NCBI GenBank assembly: GCA_964458575.1
Contig: CAYWMD010000009.1
Span: forward strand, 92,649 to 156,648
Source: CAYWMD01 sp964458575
GTDB lineage: Bacteria > Verrucomicrobiota > Verrucomicrobiia > Limisphaerales > JADLHS01
Reading direction: 5' to 3'
Length of the DNA: 64,000 nucleotides
Position 1 is the stretch's first letter; the number at the start of each line of letters is the position of its first letter. This document shows positions 8,479-16,344 of the stretch, piece by piece. The notes beneath the pieces were generated by a model. The model ran no database searches and was not told the DNA's origin. It saw only the letters and a list, made by a program, of their open reading frames with translations. A program made the position numbers and the translations under genes.

Positions 8479-8655
8479 CTACTGCACCACAATCAGTTTA
8501 TCCAACTGGGCGCGCAGGGCGCCCTCGGCTTGGGCCGGATTGTCAATGCCCCACACGGCGAGTTCCAAGGAACGTTGGCCAAGATTGCGCCGGCCAGCCC
8601 GGACGGCAGTGAAGCGGCTGGCGTAGGTCAGCGACTCTTTGTCAAATGCCGGGTC
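8479..8655 (-). pseudogene. Diverged copy of an exosortase/EpsI C-terminal end (second copy)
   Basis: The minus strand reads DKESLTYASRFTAVRAGRRN, then LGQRSLELAVWGIDNPAQAE, then GALRAQLDKLIVVQ and a stop at 8479-8481. This is closely similar to the true gene end (VVAGRRNMGQRLLEIGVWG, QRQLEKLIVVEQ). A stop lies in this frame just upstream, so it is disconnected from any start. Its divergence from both other copies shows the duplication is not recent. Confidence 0.75.
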
Positions 8656-8680
8656 CGGTCGGTGATGCGGAGGTCATCCC

Positions 8681-10432
8681 TTACCGATTGGCGCCATTCG
8701 ACTGCTCCACCACAATCAGTTTTTCCAACTGGCGCTGGAGGGCGGCTTCGACGGTATCGTAGTTTTCAGATCCCCAGACGCCGATTTCCAACAAACGCTG
8801 CCCCATGTTCCGACGTCCTGCCACCACATTGGCCAAACGGCCACGGACAGTAAGGCCTTCGGCCAAATAGGGTTGATTGTCGGGATAATCCCGAATCGCG
8901 CCATGGAAAACAAACAAAGGCGTACCGGCGTCGCTGAAGAGATACCGAGTGAAAGAGAATGAAAGACCGTTAACATGGAATTCCTTGGGTCCGAGCGTGG
9001 AACGCAACTTCTTGCCCGCAGCGGTCAGGCAGGACGTAGGTGGGTGGTTGTTGAGCATCTCCAATGTTATCTTTCCCGGCACCCAGCGGAAGTACAGCAT
9101 TTGCCATCGCGTGCCATCCGCATCTTGCCAGGCGAGATTCATGCCCTCATCGTGGCGCAGCCAAAACCGCGTGGTGTCAGTAATGGGTAGTTCCTTGATC
9201 GGAGAACCGTTGGCTGGCTTCGAAACCGTCCAAGCGGGGGCGGGCAAAAGGTGCTTCTCGTGGATGCGATACCAGAACTCTACCCCGACGACGACGAATG
9301 AAATCCAAACGATTAAGGCCAAGGGCAAAGTGCAGAGTGCAAAGCGCGGAGCGCGGTCCTCCCGCACGAAGCCTTCGGGTCGGAGAGGTGCAGGGACGGG
9401 AAGCGCGGAGCGGGAAGCGCGGAGCACGAAGGATAGCAGCCAAAGCCCGCTGAAGCAGCCGACGAGGATGGTGATGCCGGCGGGGTCATGCCATTTGGCG
9501 ATAGCGGGCACGCCGTCGCGCGCAGCGACCCAAGTCAATAGGCTGGTGCGCCCGAAGTTAAAAATGAACGAAAGGGCGAAACCGGCAAGACAGAGGGAAA
9601 AACGGCGGAGGATAGAGAGCCGGTAGAATTCGCCGAAGAAGAGGGAGAGCATGAGGGTGGCCTGAAAGGAGCGGATGCCGCTGCAGGCGTCGTCAATGCC
9701 GACGAGGCCGGTGATGACTTCGATGACGTTGCCGTGCTGGACGGCGAGGATGCCGAGAGCGTTTAGAAGTTCGATGGTGACGGCGATGTTGGCCCGGGTG
9801 AGTACCTGGATGAGGGGATACTCGATGAAGGTGGGCCAAGGAACGGCCACTAAAAAGAATAGAAGAGGAAAGCAGAAAGTAGAAATGCTGAGACCGGAGA
9901 CCGGAGACCGGAGACCAGAGGTTAGAGGACGGAGGTCAGAGGACAGAGGGCGTTCTGAAATGCTGACACGCTGAAAGGCTGACCCGCCTTCGTAACACTT
10001 CGGCGTGGCGAGAAAGCTGAAATGAAGGATGAGCAGCGTGAGGGTGATGACGATGAGGGCGAGGGCCCAACTGATCAGTCGCCAATCAGGGTTGGCTTCC
10101 TGGATGAGGCGGGTGGGTAGGTAGAGGAAAGCGCAGATGACAAATGCTGAAATGCTGAAAAGCTGAAAGCTGAAAGCTGAAAACTGAGACCGGAGACCTG
10201 AAACGTGAAACCTGAAACGTGAAGCCGGAGGGGGATTAAGATTAAGATTAGGAGTAGAACGGAGACGGCGAAAGAGGAGGTAGATGCAGAGGAAGGGGAC
10301 GGCCCAGCCGTAGGCGTACTGGGGGTTTAACGTCCATTCTAAACGCAATTGATTGATCAAAGTGAACCAGAGCCAGGCCAAAGGCAGAAGCCAAAGGCCG
10401 AGTCTTAACCACGGATGGGGACGCTTGGACAC
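8681..10432 (-). CDS. Exosortase fused to EpsI-like domain, with in-frame repeat inserts
   Basis: This is a 583-residue membrane protein. Residues 1-340 form an exosortase with many membrane helices and the transpeptidase-like catalytic triad: Cys250 in DDACSGIRS, Arg295 in NFGRTSL and His315 in AKWHDPAG. Residues from about 370 form an EpsI-type periplasmic domain ending AGRRNMGQRLLEIGVWG. Exosortases cleave and sort PEP-CTERM proteins, such as the one at the left edge of the window. Three low-complexity stretches are unlike exosortases and match dispersed repeats: about 60-97, 138-188 and 340-368. The annotated start is a GTG lying inside an 'accacggatgg' repeat, so the first 8-10 residues are uncertain. 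Two diverged copies of its 3' end lie downstream. Confidence 0.9.
   Translation of the reverse strand: MSKRPHPWLRLGLWLLPLAWLWFTLINQLRLEWTLNPQYAYGWAVPFLCIYLLFRRLRSTPNLNLNPPPASRFRFHVSGLRSQFSAFSFQLFSISAFVICAFLYLPTRLIQEANPDWRLISWALALIVITLTLLILHFSFLATPKCYEGGSAFQRVSISERPLSSDLRPLTSGLRSPVSGLSISTFCFPLLFFLVAVPWPTFIEYPLIQVLTRANIAVTIELLNALGILAVQHGNVIEVITGLVGIDDACSGIRSFQATLMLSLFFGEFYRLSILRRFSLCLAGFALSFIFNFGRTSLLTWVAARDGVPAIAKWHDPAGITILVGCFSGLWLLSFVLRASRSALPVPAPLRPEGFVREDRAPRFALCTLPLALIVWISFVVVGVEFWYRIHEKHLLPAPAWTVSKPANGSPIKELPITDTTRFWLRHDEGMNLAWQDADGTRWQMLYFRWVPGKITLEMLNNHPPTSCLTAAGKKLRSTLGPKEFHVNGLSFSFTRYLFSDAGTPLFVFHGAIRDYPDNQPYLAEGLTVRGRLANVVAGRRNMGQRLLEIGVWGSENYDTVEAALQRQLEKLIVVEQSNGANR
9331..10255. 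repeat. Three repeat inserts within the exosortase gene
   Basis: Insert 1 (about 10147-10255) holds gattaa hexamers and tgaaacc/gctgaaa heptamers. Insert 2 (about 9871-10021) holds ggagacc heptamers and a 'cgccttcgtaacacttcggcg' type hairpin. Insert 3 (about 9331-9415) holds gcggagcg-type units. Each keeps the reading frame open, and each lies between predicted membrane helices or between the two domains, not over the catalytic residues. Confidence 0.72.
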
Positions 10433-10606
10433 GGATCAAAAGCTAAGAAGCTGAAACACTGAAACGCTGAAACTCGAAACTAGAAACCAGAAACTTGAGA
10501 GTAATTACCCGTACCAAGTGCATGAACCGCGAACGACGCGAAACACGCAAAAAAGATGGCGGGCGGCAAATAGATGCAAAAGTCCGATCTTCACGCTCTC
10601 CGCTCG
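10433..10606. repeat. Short repeat-bearing gap
   Basis: It contains gctgaaa/ctgaaac heptamers (10446-10490) and an acgcgaaacacgc stretch. There is no gene. Any promoter or ribosome site for the exosortase gene must lie in or beyond this repeat, and none is obvious. Confidence 0.5.
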
Positions 10607-11170
10607 TCAGTGAGCACTTTGCGCTTCTATCACCCGTTGTTTGATGAGGACTGCCGGATTGCCACGATAAATACCGAATCGTACCAAGCTTTTCGTCGCT
10701 ACGGAGCCGGCGGTGAGGACGGCGTGGCTGCCGATGGTTACGCCAGGACCGACGAAGGCGCACGCTCCGACCCACGCCCCCTGCTCGACGACAATGGGCT
10801 CAGTGATCAGGTCGAAGGCAGGAGACTTATAGTTGTGATTCCCGGTACATAGAAAAGCCCGCTGCGAAATACAAACGTGGCTTTCAATCGTGATGGGAGC
10901 GAGATTCAGCAGCCAACATTCTTCGCCGAGCCAGACATGGTCGCCCAAGGTCAGCTTCCACGGAAATGTGATTTTGACGTTTGGCTTGATGACCACGCCC
11001 CTTCCGACGCGCCCTCCAAACAGACGGAGTACGGCGCATTTCAGCCGGGAAAAGCTAAAGGGACAAAGTTGAAAGAGGAAAAGGCGGACAATCAGCCACA
11101 AGGCTTCTCGCACGACGCCAGCGCCCCGGTCAAAATCCGGATTAGAAAACTCGGCCAGATTTACTTTCAT
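10607..11170 (-). CDS. WcaF-like hexapeptide-repeat acetyltransferase
   Basis: This 187-residue left-handed beta-helix acyltransferase resembles the WcaF group of colanic-acid-type acetyltransferases. Hexapeptide-repeat turns run from about 60 to 165 (GVVIKPNVKI, ITIESHVCIS, VTIGSHAVLT). The likely catalytic His is His112 in CTGNHNYKSP, as in the xenobiotic/WcaF acetyltransferase class, and the family's GNPA motif occurs near the C-terminus (YRGNPAVLI). The reaction would be acetyl transfer from acetyl-CoA to a hydroxyl of a sugar in the glycan. ATG at 11170 gives a normal length. The gene is separated by 250 bases of hairpin-bearing DNA from the next upstream gene, so it may have its own promoter. 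Confidence 0.9.
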   Translation of the reverse strand: MKVNLAEFSNPDFDRGAGVVREALWLIVRLFLFQLCPFSFSRLKCAVLRLFGGRVGRGVVIKPNVKITFPWKLTLGDHVWLGEECWLLNLAPITIESHVCISQRAFLCTGNHNYKSPAFDLITEPIVVEQGAWVGACAFVGPGVTIGSHAVLTAGSVATKSLVRFGIYRGNPAVLIKQRVIEAQSAH

Positions 11171-11420
11171 TGGAGCCGAAACCCTTCAGTCAGAACAGGA
11201 GTGAACAGCGCGCACAGAGCAGGAGATGGAGATGGGGACGCGGGTGGAACGCGTCCTTCCCCGGACATCGCAGCGCGATGTCCCTACCCGAGAGGCGGCA
11301 TCTTGTCACCTGGAAGCATAGTGTAAACTGGAGTCATATCCGATTTCCGGTATTTCTTGCTGCCACAGCCCTTTCCGCCGGGCTGGAAGCCCGGCTCTAC
11401 GGCAGCCAGGATGGCTACCG
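11171..11420. repeat. Intergenic hairpins
   Basis: Two perfect short hairpins are present: GGACATCGC-agc-GCGATGTCC (11263-11283) and GCCGGGCT-gga-AGCCCGGC (11377-11395). Neither is followed by a T-run on the transcribed strand, so they look like dispersed hairpin repeats, not intrinsic terminators. Confidence 0.55.
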
Positions 11421-12476
11421 CTACGGTTTGGGCTGCGACATTTCGTCCAACTGCTTGGATATGATTCCCAACACGCGCACGGATTCGCGCCCCTCCGCCG
11501 CGATCACCGGCGGCTCAGAACCATTGAGGATACTGTCGGCAAAGCCCTCGATTATGAAGTCATGGGTGGAACGCAGCGACTTGGTGGCATAACGCCCGCC
11601 CGCCTTGATGAGGCTGCCAATGAGGTCCTTACACTCCTGCAGGACGGACATGCCGATTGTAGCTGGTTTGAGCTTATCGCGGCGATAGACCACCAGACTC
11701 ATCGCCTCCAAGTCCACAAGCAGGATGGCTTTCTCGCCGATGATTTCCACGCGTGCCATCCATTGGTTGGAAGCGTAGGAAAGCGTTGTGGAACTGACCG
11801 CCTTCTCGCCCGCGAGCACGATCCGGTAATCCTCGAAACGCGACCACGGATAATTGAGGAGTTTCTTCGCGTGAACGCTGACCTCGCTGATCGGATTGAT
11901 AAAGGCCAGCGTCATATAGACGATATGCGGTCCCGTCTCGCCGATCACGCCGCCGGGCAGTTTGTGGGCCCAATGATCCGGCTTGGAAGTGATGTAATCG
12001 GTGGGGGTGGAAAGAAAAATGTTCATGCCGCGGAACTCGCCGATGACGCCTTCGCGGACGAGCTTCCGCGCTTCGATGAACGGATAATAGAAGAGATCGC
12101 TATGGGCCAGGCAGACTTTGACGTTACTGGCTGTGGCGGCGGCGATAATCGCATCGCACTCTTCGACGGACATGGCCATCGGTTTCTCGATCAAGAGATT
12201 GGCGCCGCTCTGCGCGGCCTGGATGGCGATGGGGGCGTGGGTTTTGGGCGGGGTGCAGATGTCCACGATGTCCGGTTTTTCCTTGGCCAGCATCTCCGCG
12301 ATGTTGCCGTAGGCGGCGGGGATGCCGTGCGCGGCGGCGACTTTCTGGGCGGACTCCAGATTCACGTCGCAGACGGCGGCAAGGTGCACCTTGCCGCTGT
12401 GTCTTTGGAAGGCGGGGATGTGTTTAAGTTTGGCGATCAATCCTGAACCGATAATGACTGCTTGCAGTTTTTTCAT
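11421..12476 (-). CDS. Gfo/Idh/MocA family oxidoreductase
   Basis: This 351-residue NAD(P)-dependent oxidoreductase has an N-terminal Rossmann fold with the glycine motif IIGSGLIAK (8-16) and the family's conserved EKP at 97-99 (LLIEKPMAMS). The C-terminal half fits the Gfo/Idh/MocA alpha/beta dimerisation domain. Members oxidise or reduce sugar hydroxyls, often on UDP-sugars in O-antigen pathways, which fits this locus. The exact substrate cannot be inferred. The start chosen is ATG at 12476 (MKKLQAVIIG); the longer open frame adds unrelated residues. A gap of 80 bases separates it from the upstream glycosyltransferase. Confidence 0.9.
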   Translation of the reverse strand: MKKLQAVIIGSGLIAKLKHIPAFQRHSGKVHLAAVCDVNLESAQKVAAAHGIPAAYGNIAEMLAKEKPDIVDICTPPKTHAPIAIQAAQSGANLLIEKPMAMSVEECDAIIAAATASNVKVCLAHSDLFYYPFIEARKLVREGVIGEFRGMNIFLSTPTDYITSKPDHWAHKLPGGVIGETGPHIVYMTLAFINPISEVSVHAKKLLNYPWSRFEDYRIVLAGEKAVSSTTLSYASNQWMARVEIIGEKAILLVDLEAMSLVVYRRDKLKPATIGMSVLQECKDLIGSLIKAGGRYATKSLRSTHDFIIEGFADSILNGSEPPVIAAEGRESVRVLGIISKQLDEMSQPKP

Positions 12477-12556
12477 TGTGGTTTGGCTTCTGATTATCTC
12501 CCGATCATTTGTTAACGGAAGCGCGGTGAAATAATGACGCGAGCAAGTGCGGATGA

Positions 12557-13714
12557 CTAACGCGTTGTTACACAGGGCGGTTTCGGGCCGCCACCCAAAA
12601 CCCAATCGTAAACGTCTTTGATTTCCAAAGCGACTCGCTCGCAGGAAAAGCGTACCTCGACGAGCTCGCGGCCTCGTTTGCCCATGGCTTGGCGTTCGGC
12701 ATCGGTGGCACCTGTAGCTTCAACGAGCGTCCGAGCCAGCGGTTCCACGCCCACGTCAATCCACCAGCCACAGTTGTTGGAGACCAAGCACTCCCAAGGA
12801 GCGGCCTTGGTTGCGATTACGGGAATGCCACAACTCAGGGCTTCGGGAACCACCTTTCCAAAGTTCTCCGTGAAAGACGGCAACACCAGAACATCGGCGC
12901 TCCGGTACAGCTCCCATTTGGTGTCACCCTCTACCGGCCCTGGAAAGCGAAAAGTTCGTTGCAACTTGAGCGCGTTGATTTCCGCCTGAAGTTCCGCCTG
13001 GTGGCCGGAGTGGTCGGGGCCTGCGATGACGCACTCCCATCCTGGCGGCCTCACTTGGGCCCAAGCCCGCACGAGATTCATCAGGCCTTTGACCGGATAA
13101 ATGCGGCCGAGAAAAAGCACCTTGTGAGTTGCGTCGCCGTTGCGGGGTTCCTGCCACGCGGGAACTTCAACGCCGTCCGGAATGACGGCAATGGGCTGCT
13201 TCGCTCCGGCCGCTCGGATGGCTTCTGCCTCAAGCGGAGCCGTTGCGATGAACGCTTGCGGACGTTGCAGGTCGCGCCGCTGGTAAAGCCACCAGGCAGG
13301 GATTTTCTTCCAACGCTTGTGCCTCAAAGACCAGGAACTCAACATGCCATGAATTGTCCAGACCAGCGGGATGCCCAATTCATTGGCCACACGCGCGGTC
13401 AAATGGTTCATCGGCGTCCACAATCCGTGATTGTGAATGAGGTCAATCTTCTTCGTGCGGCAATGTTGCCTGAGCCTCCGCGTAAATCCGATTGGCAAGG
13501 CAAGCCGGAGTCTCCGGAAACAGAGCGCAGGCACGACCGTAACGTCCACCAACTCGGGTCGAGGACGATGGTCCGGTCCTTCGGCACCGGATTGCACGGT
13601 CATCACGCTAACGCCCAGTCCGTGGCGCGCCAGGGACTCGCTTTGCTGGCAGACGGCCATCATCGGTCCGCCACGGGCTTTCTCCAGGCTGTAGATGGAC
13701 AACAAGACGTTCAT
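12557..13714 (-). CDS. Family 4 glycosyltransferase
   Basis: This 385-residue GT-B retaining glycosyltransferase starts MNVLLSIYSLEKARGGP, where the glycine-rich loop contacts the nucleotide sugar. The C-terminal Rossmann domain has PSFTENFGKVVPEALSCG, containing the E-x7-E signature of GT4. VLFLGRIYPVKGL matches the conserved strand before the donor site. It is cytoplasmic or membrane-associated, adding one sugar to the lipid-linked glycan. Donor and acceptor are unknown. It is followed after 80 bases by the Gfo/Idh oxidoreductase. Confidence 0.93.
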   Translation of the reverse strand: MNVLLSIYSLEKARGGPMMAVCQQSESLARHGLGVSVMTVQSGAEGPDHRPRPELVDVTVVPALCFRRLRLALPIGFTRRLRQHCRTKKIDLIHNHGLWTPMNHLTARVANELGIPLVWTIHGMLSSWSLRHKRWKKIPAWWLYQRRDLQRPQAFIATAPLEAEAIRAAGAKQPIAVIPDGVEVPAWQEPRNGDATHKVLFLGRIYPVKGLMNLVRAWAQVRPPGWECVIAGPDHSGHQAELQAEINALKLQRTFRFPGPVEGDTKWELYRSADVLVLPSFTENFGKVVPEALSCGIPVIATKAAPWECLVSNNCGWWIDVGVEPLARTLVEATGATDAERQAMGKRGRELVEVRFSCERVALEIKDVYDWVLGGGPKPPCVTTR

Positions 13715-13781
13715 TCAGCAGCCGAAAGGACGCGCTGTTCGCACCGAGATTCTAAAGTTCGACGTCCCATTCGCCGAGGAG

Positions 13782-14855
13782 CTAGCCGCCCAAAAAATCA
13801 CGCAAGAGCGGCAGGAATCGGTCGCGAAAGCAACCGTAACGGAAATGACTTCTCCATCGTTCGTGTGCCCGCCGGCCCAGTTCCGTTGCGCGATCAGGAT
13901 TCTTCAACAGGTAGATGAGGCGGTCCGCCAATTCATCCGGTTTGTCCAGGTTAACATTGTAACCGGTGACTCCATCCAGGTTGATTTCTGGTGCCGCATC
14001 GTGAACCGACGCCACGACCGGCAAGCCATGCCGCATCGCTTCGATATACACCAGACCGAATCCCTCCCCCCGGCTGGGCATGGCAAACACGGTTGTGTTG
14101 CTCCAGATCGTCTCCAATTGGTCTTCCGGGACGAAACCCTTGAAGATGATTCTCGATGCAGCGGGCGACTGGGCAACCTTCTCCTCGATAAGCGAGCGGC
14201 CCGATCCCCCGCCAACGAAAACCAACCGTGCATCCGGGACACACGAAACCACCTTCGGCCAGCACTCGATCAACTCGCGATGACCTTTGTAACCGCCATC
14301 GGGGTCGAAGCGGCCGATGAGCGTCACCGTGGGTGGGCCGGAGGCCACAGGTGCGATGAGTGGCGGCTCATCTTCTTCAGTGGCGAGCCAGCAGACTTTG
14401 GCACGTGAAAAACCACCATGCAGTGTTTCTGCCCGGTCACGCGTGTAGGCGCTGTTGGACAGCAACATAGCAGCGCGCCGGGACCAGGCGATTCGATCAA
14501 CGCGCGCGCGTTCCCAAACTTCAACACCGTGGATCCAAGCCAGGAACGGGCGGTGTAGCCCAGGGCAGCGACAGTGGGCCCGGGCCATCCCAAGGAAATC
14601 GTAGATAAAACGCGAACAGGTGAAAGCAGCCTTGTGTGATCCAAAAGCAAATCGCCACCGGGATCGGGCAGCATATTTGAAGTGAATTCCTGAACTGTGA
14701 GAAGTGTCCGTATCATTAAGTACCACTCCACAGGCTGACACCTTTCCTGCGCGGACCTCTTCGTCCAACACCTTTGACATCAACCGGGCGACCCGGCAGA
14801 TCCCTCCGTTACCGGCCGAGAGCGATTCAAACCCCAGGAAGAGCTTGGGCTTCAT
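13782..14855 (-). CDS. Family 4 glycosyltransferase
   Basis: This 357-residue GT4 enzyme starts MKPKLFLGFESLSAGNGGI. The donor-binding domain shows VTLIGRFDPDGGYKGHREL and PSRGEGFGLVYIEAMRHG with the E-x7-E signature. ATG at 14855 is preferred to the longer frame because it aligns with the usual N-terminal beta strand and lies only 29 bases inside the preceding polymerase gene. That overlap suggests translational coupling. The sugar transferred is unknown. Confidence 0.92.
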   Translation of the reverse strand: MKPKLFLGFESLSAGNGGICRVARLMSKVLDEEVRAGKVSACGVVLNDTDTSHSSGIHFKYAARSRWRFAFGSHKAAFTCSRFIYDFLGMARAHCRCPGLHRPFLAWIHGVEVWERARVDRIAWSRRAAMLLSNSAYTRDRAETLHGGFSRAKVCWLATEEDEPPLIAPVASGPPTVTLIGRFDPDGGYKGHRELIECWPKVVSCVPDARLVFVGGGSGRSLIEEKVAQSPAASRIIFKGFVPEDQLETIWSNTTVFAMPSRGEGFGLVYIEAMRHGLPVVASVHDAAPEINLDGVTGYNVNLDKPDELADRLIYLLKNPDRATELGRRAHERWRSHFRYGCFRDRFLPLLRDFLGG

Positions 14856-16344
14856 TCTTAGTGGCGTTGCGAACGCGAGGTGGACGCCGGGACACCCTCG
14901 GGCGGGGCTGCCAAATACGAAGCAGGTACAAGTAAAGAAAAGTGAAGACGGCGGGGCCGACGATTTCCGTGTGAAACCATCCGTCAACTCTGGTGCCAGC
15001 GCGAATCCACAACATAGCGATCGGCAGAATCCAGAAATCCCCCGCTGCCAAGACGGTAGTGATGCGAGTGGTAAGAATGGCGAACAGCCACCCCACGGCA
15101 GCGGACATCAGAATGAGGTACGGCCAACCCCCGTTCCAGTAAGCCTCGGCGAAAAGCCCCATCCCAAAGGTGGCGCCGACGTTGCCGGTTAATCTTGTAT
15201 AAAAGTCCCTCCCGGATTCAATTGGCGGCTTGCCAGGCCAGAGCAGGCGCGGGATCCACGCGATCAACGCAAGTTTGAAACTTTCGCCTGGCCGCCCCTC
15301 ATCGTATTCCCGTATGGCGAAGGTTTGCGTGTTTGCGTAATTCAGCCGGGTCAGCCAACCGTATTTGGAGTCTTCGAGCTGTGTTGCTTGGTCTTTGCGA
15401 ACGTAAGCATGCAGAAACCCCATGCGATCCATAACTGTTCCCGCGTTCGATTCAGACAAACTAGTTCGTCCAAACCGCACATACGACACGCTGCTAAGGT
15501 AAACAACTACAAGAAGTGCCGTGGCGAACACCGCTGCGCGAAGACTGGGGCGGGCCAGCAAGTAGCCGAAAGAGCAGGGAAGGAAAGCCAGGACCACAGC
15601 CAGCTTGGAGAACATCAATAAGGAAGTCCCGAGTTCGAAGCCGGCCATAATTGCCCACAACAACCACCAAATGCCGCCCCGCCTGATCGCGAGAAACGTG
15701 AGTAAGACCAACCCTGCCATGACGAAGTTGCCGAGCCAGTTCAACACGCCATGAGGAGTGAACGAAACATAGCCAAATTCGGAGAGCAGCCCGACCATCC
15801 GACAAGGGAGCCCCACGGCGTAGCAGCCAATCATGGTTGCGACCTCGGAATCGGTACGGCGCCGCGTTGAGCAAGAAGCTCGAAGCGCCGAACCGCGCGC
15901 TGTGACTAACCATGTCCAGAACAACGTACCCAAGCCCACCCCATTCAGCAATGTGGCGCGTGTGAGGTCCTTCCACGTTACTGGCCAGACCGCCTCGCAA
16001 TACGAGACAGTATGCTGATCGCCAACAAAATAGATCATTGGCCCGAGGCCGAAGTAGGCGCCCGATGCCAACAAGAACCACGGAAGAGGAGACCAGATCA
16101 ATATCCAATCCTGTCGAACTATTCGGAATGCCATTTCCCCGCAGCCCCAAGCCAAGAACACGAGCAATCCCGCGCTGGCCGCCTTGACGGGGAGTTGTTG
16201 CATGAAGGGCAAAAGCAGAGCGGCTGAACAGGCGCCGATGAGCAGTGCCCGTATTGCCACCCCAAGCACCAAGCTTGTCGCAAGTTGACCCTTCATCGCC
16301 GAGGGCTTTCCTTTCCACCTGCCTACTCCTCGCAACCTATTCAT
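14827..16344 (-). CDS. Wzy-like oligosaccharide polymerase, multi-spanning membrane protein
   Basis: This 505-residue protein has about ten or more hydrophobic segments, for example ALLIGACSAALLLPF near the N-terminus, and a large loop around AYVRKDQATQLEDSKYGW to PRLLWPGKPPIESGRDFYTR. Architecture and position among glycosyltransferases fit an O-antigen polymerase-type protein (oligosaccharide repeat-unit polymerase) acting in the inner membrane. Sequence motifs in such proteins are weak, so the call is by topology and context. ATG at 16344 overlaps the stop of the upstream fused glycosyltransferase by ATGA. A second polymerase/ligase-like gene is at 48769-50550. Confidence 0.72.
   Translation of the reverse strand: MNRLRGVGRWKGKPSAMKGQLATSLVLGVAIRALLIGACSAALLLPFMQQLPVKAASAGLLVFLAWGCGEMAFRIVRQDWILIWSPLPWFLLASGAYFGLGPMIYFVGDQHTVSYCEAVWPVTWKDLTRATLLNGVGLGTLFWTWLVTARGSALRASCSTRRRTDSEVATMIGCYAVGLPCRMVGLLSEFGYVSFTPHGVLNWLGNFVMAGLVLLTFLAIRRGGIWWLLWAIMAGFELGTSLLMFSKLAVVLAFLPCSFGYLLARPSLRAAVFATALLVVVYLSSVSYVRFGRTSLSESNAGTVMDRMGFLHAYVRKDQATQLEDSKYGWLTRLNYANTQTFAIREYDEGRPGESFKLALIAWIPRLLWPGKPPIESGRDFYTRLTGNVGATFGMGLFAEAYWNGGWPYLILMSAAVGWLFAILTTRITTVLAAGDFWILPIAMLWIRAGTRVDGWFHTEIVGPAVFTFLYLYLLRIWQPRPRVSRRPPRVRNATKNEAQALPGV

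Noticed and set aside
11263..11395. Hairpins as transcription terminators
   Set aside because: No T-run follows on the strand of the neighbouring genes, and similar hairpins occur in other unrelated gaps.
11562..12446. Long plus-strand open frame opposite the Gfo/Idh gene
   Set aside because: The minus strand encodes a protein with clear family motifs; the plus frame is Asp/Gly/His-rich and looks like a codon shadow.
12689..13918. Long plus-strand open frame opposite glycosyltransferase genes
   Set aside because: It spans two recognised minus-strand genes and has no recognisable domain.
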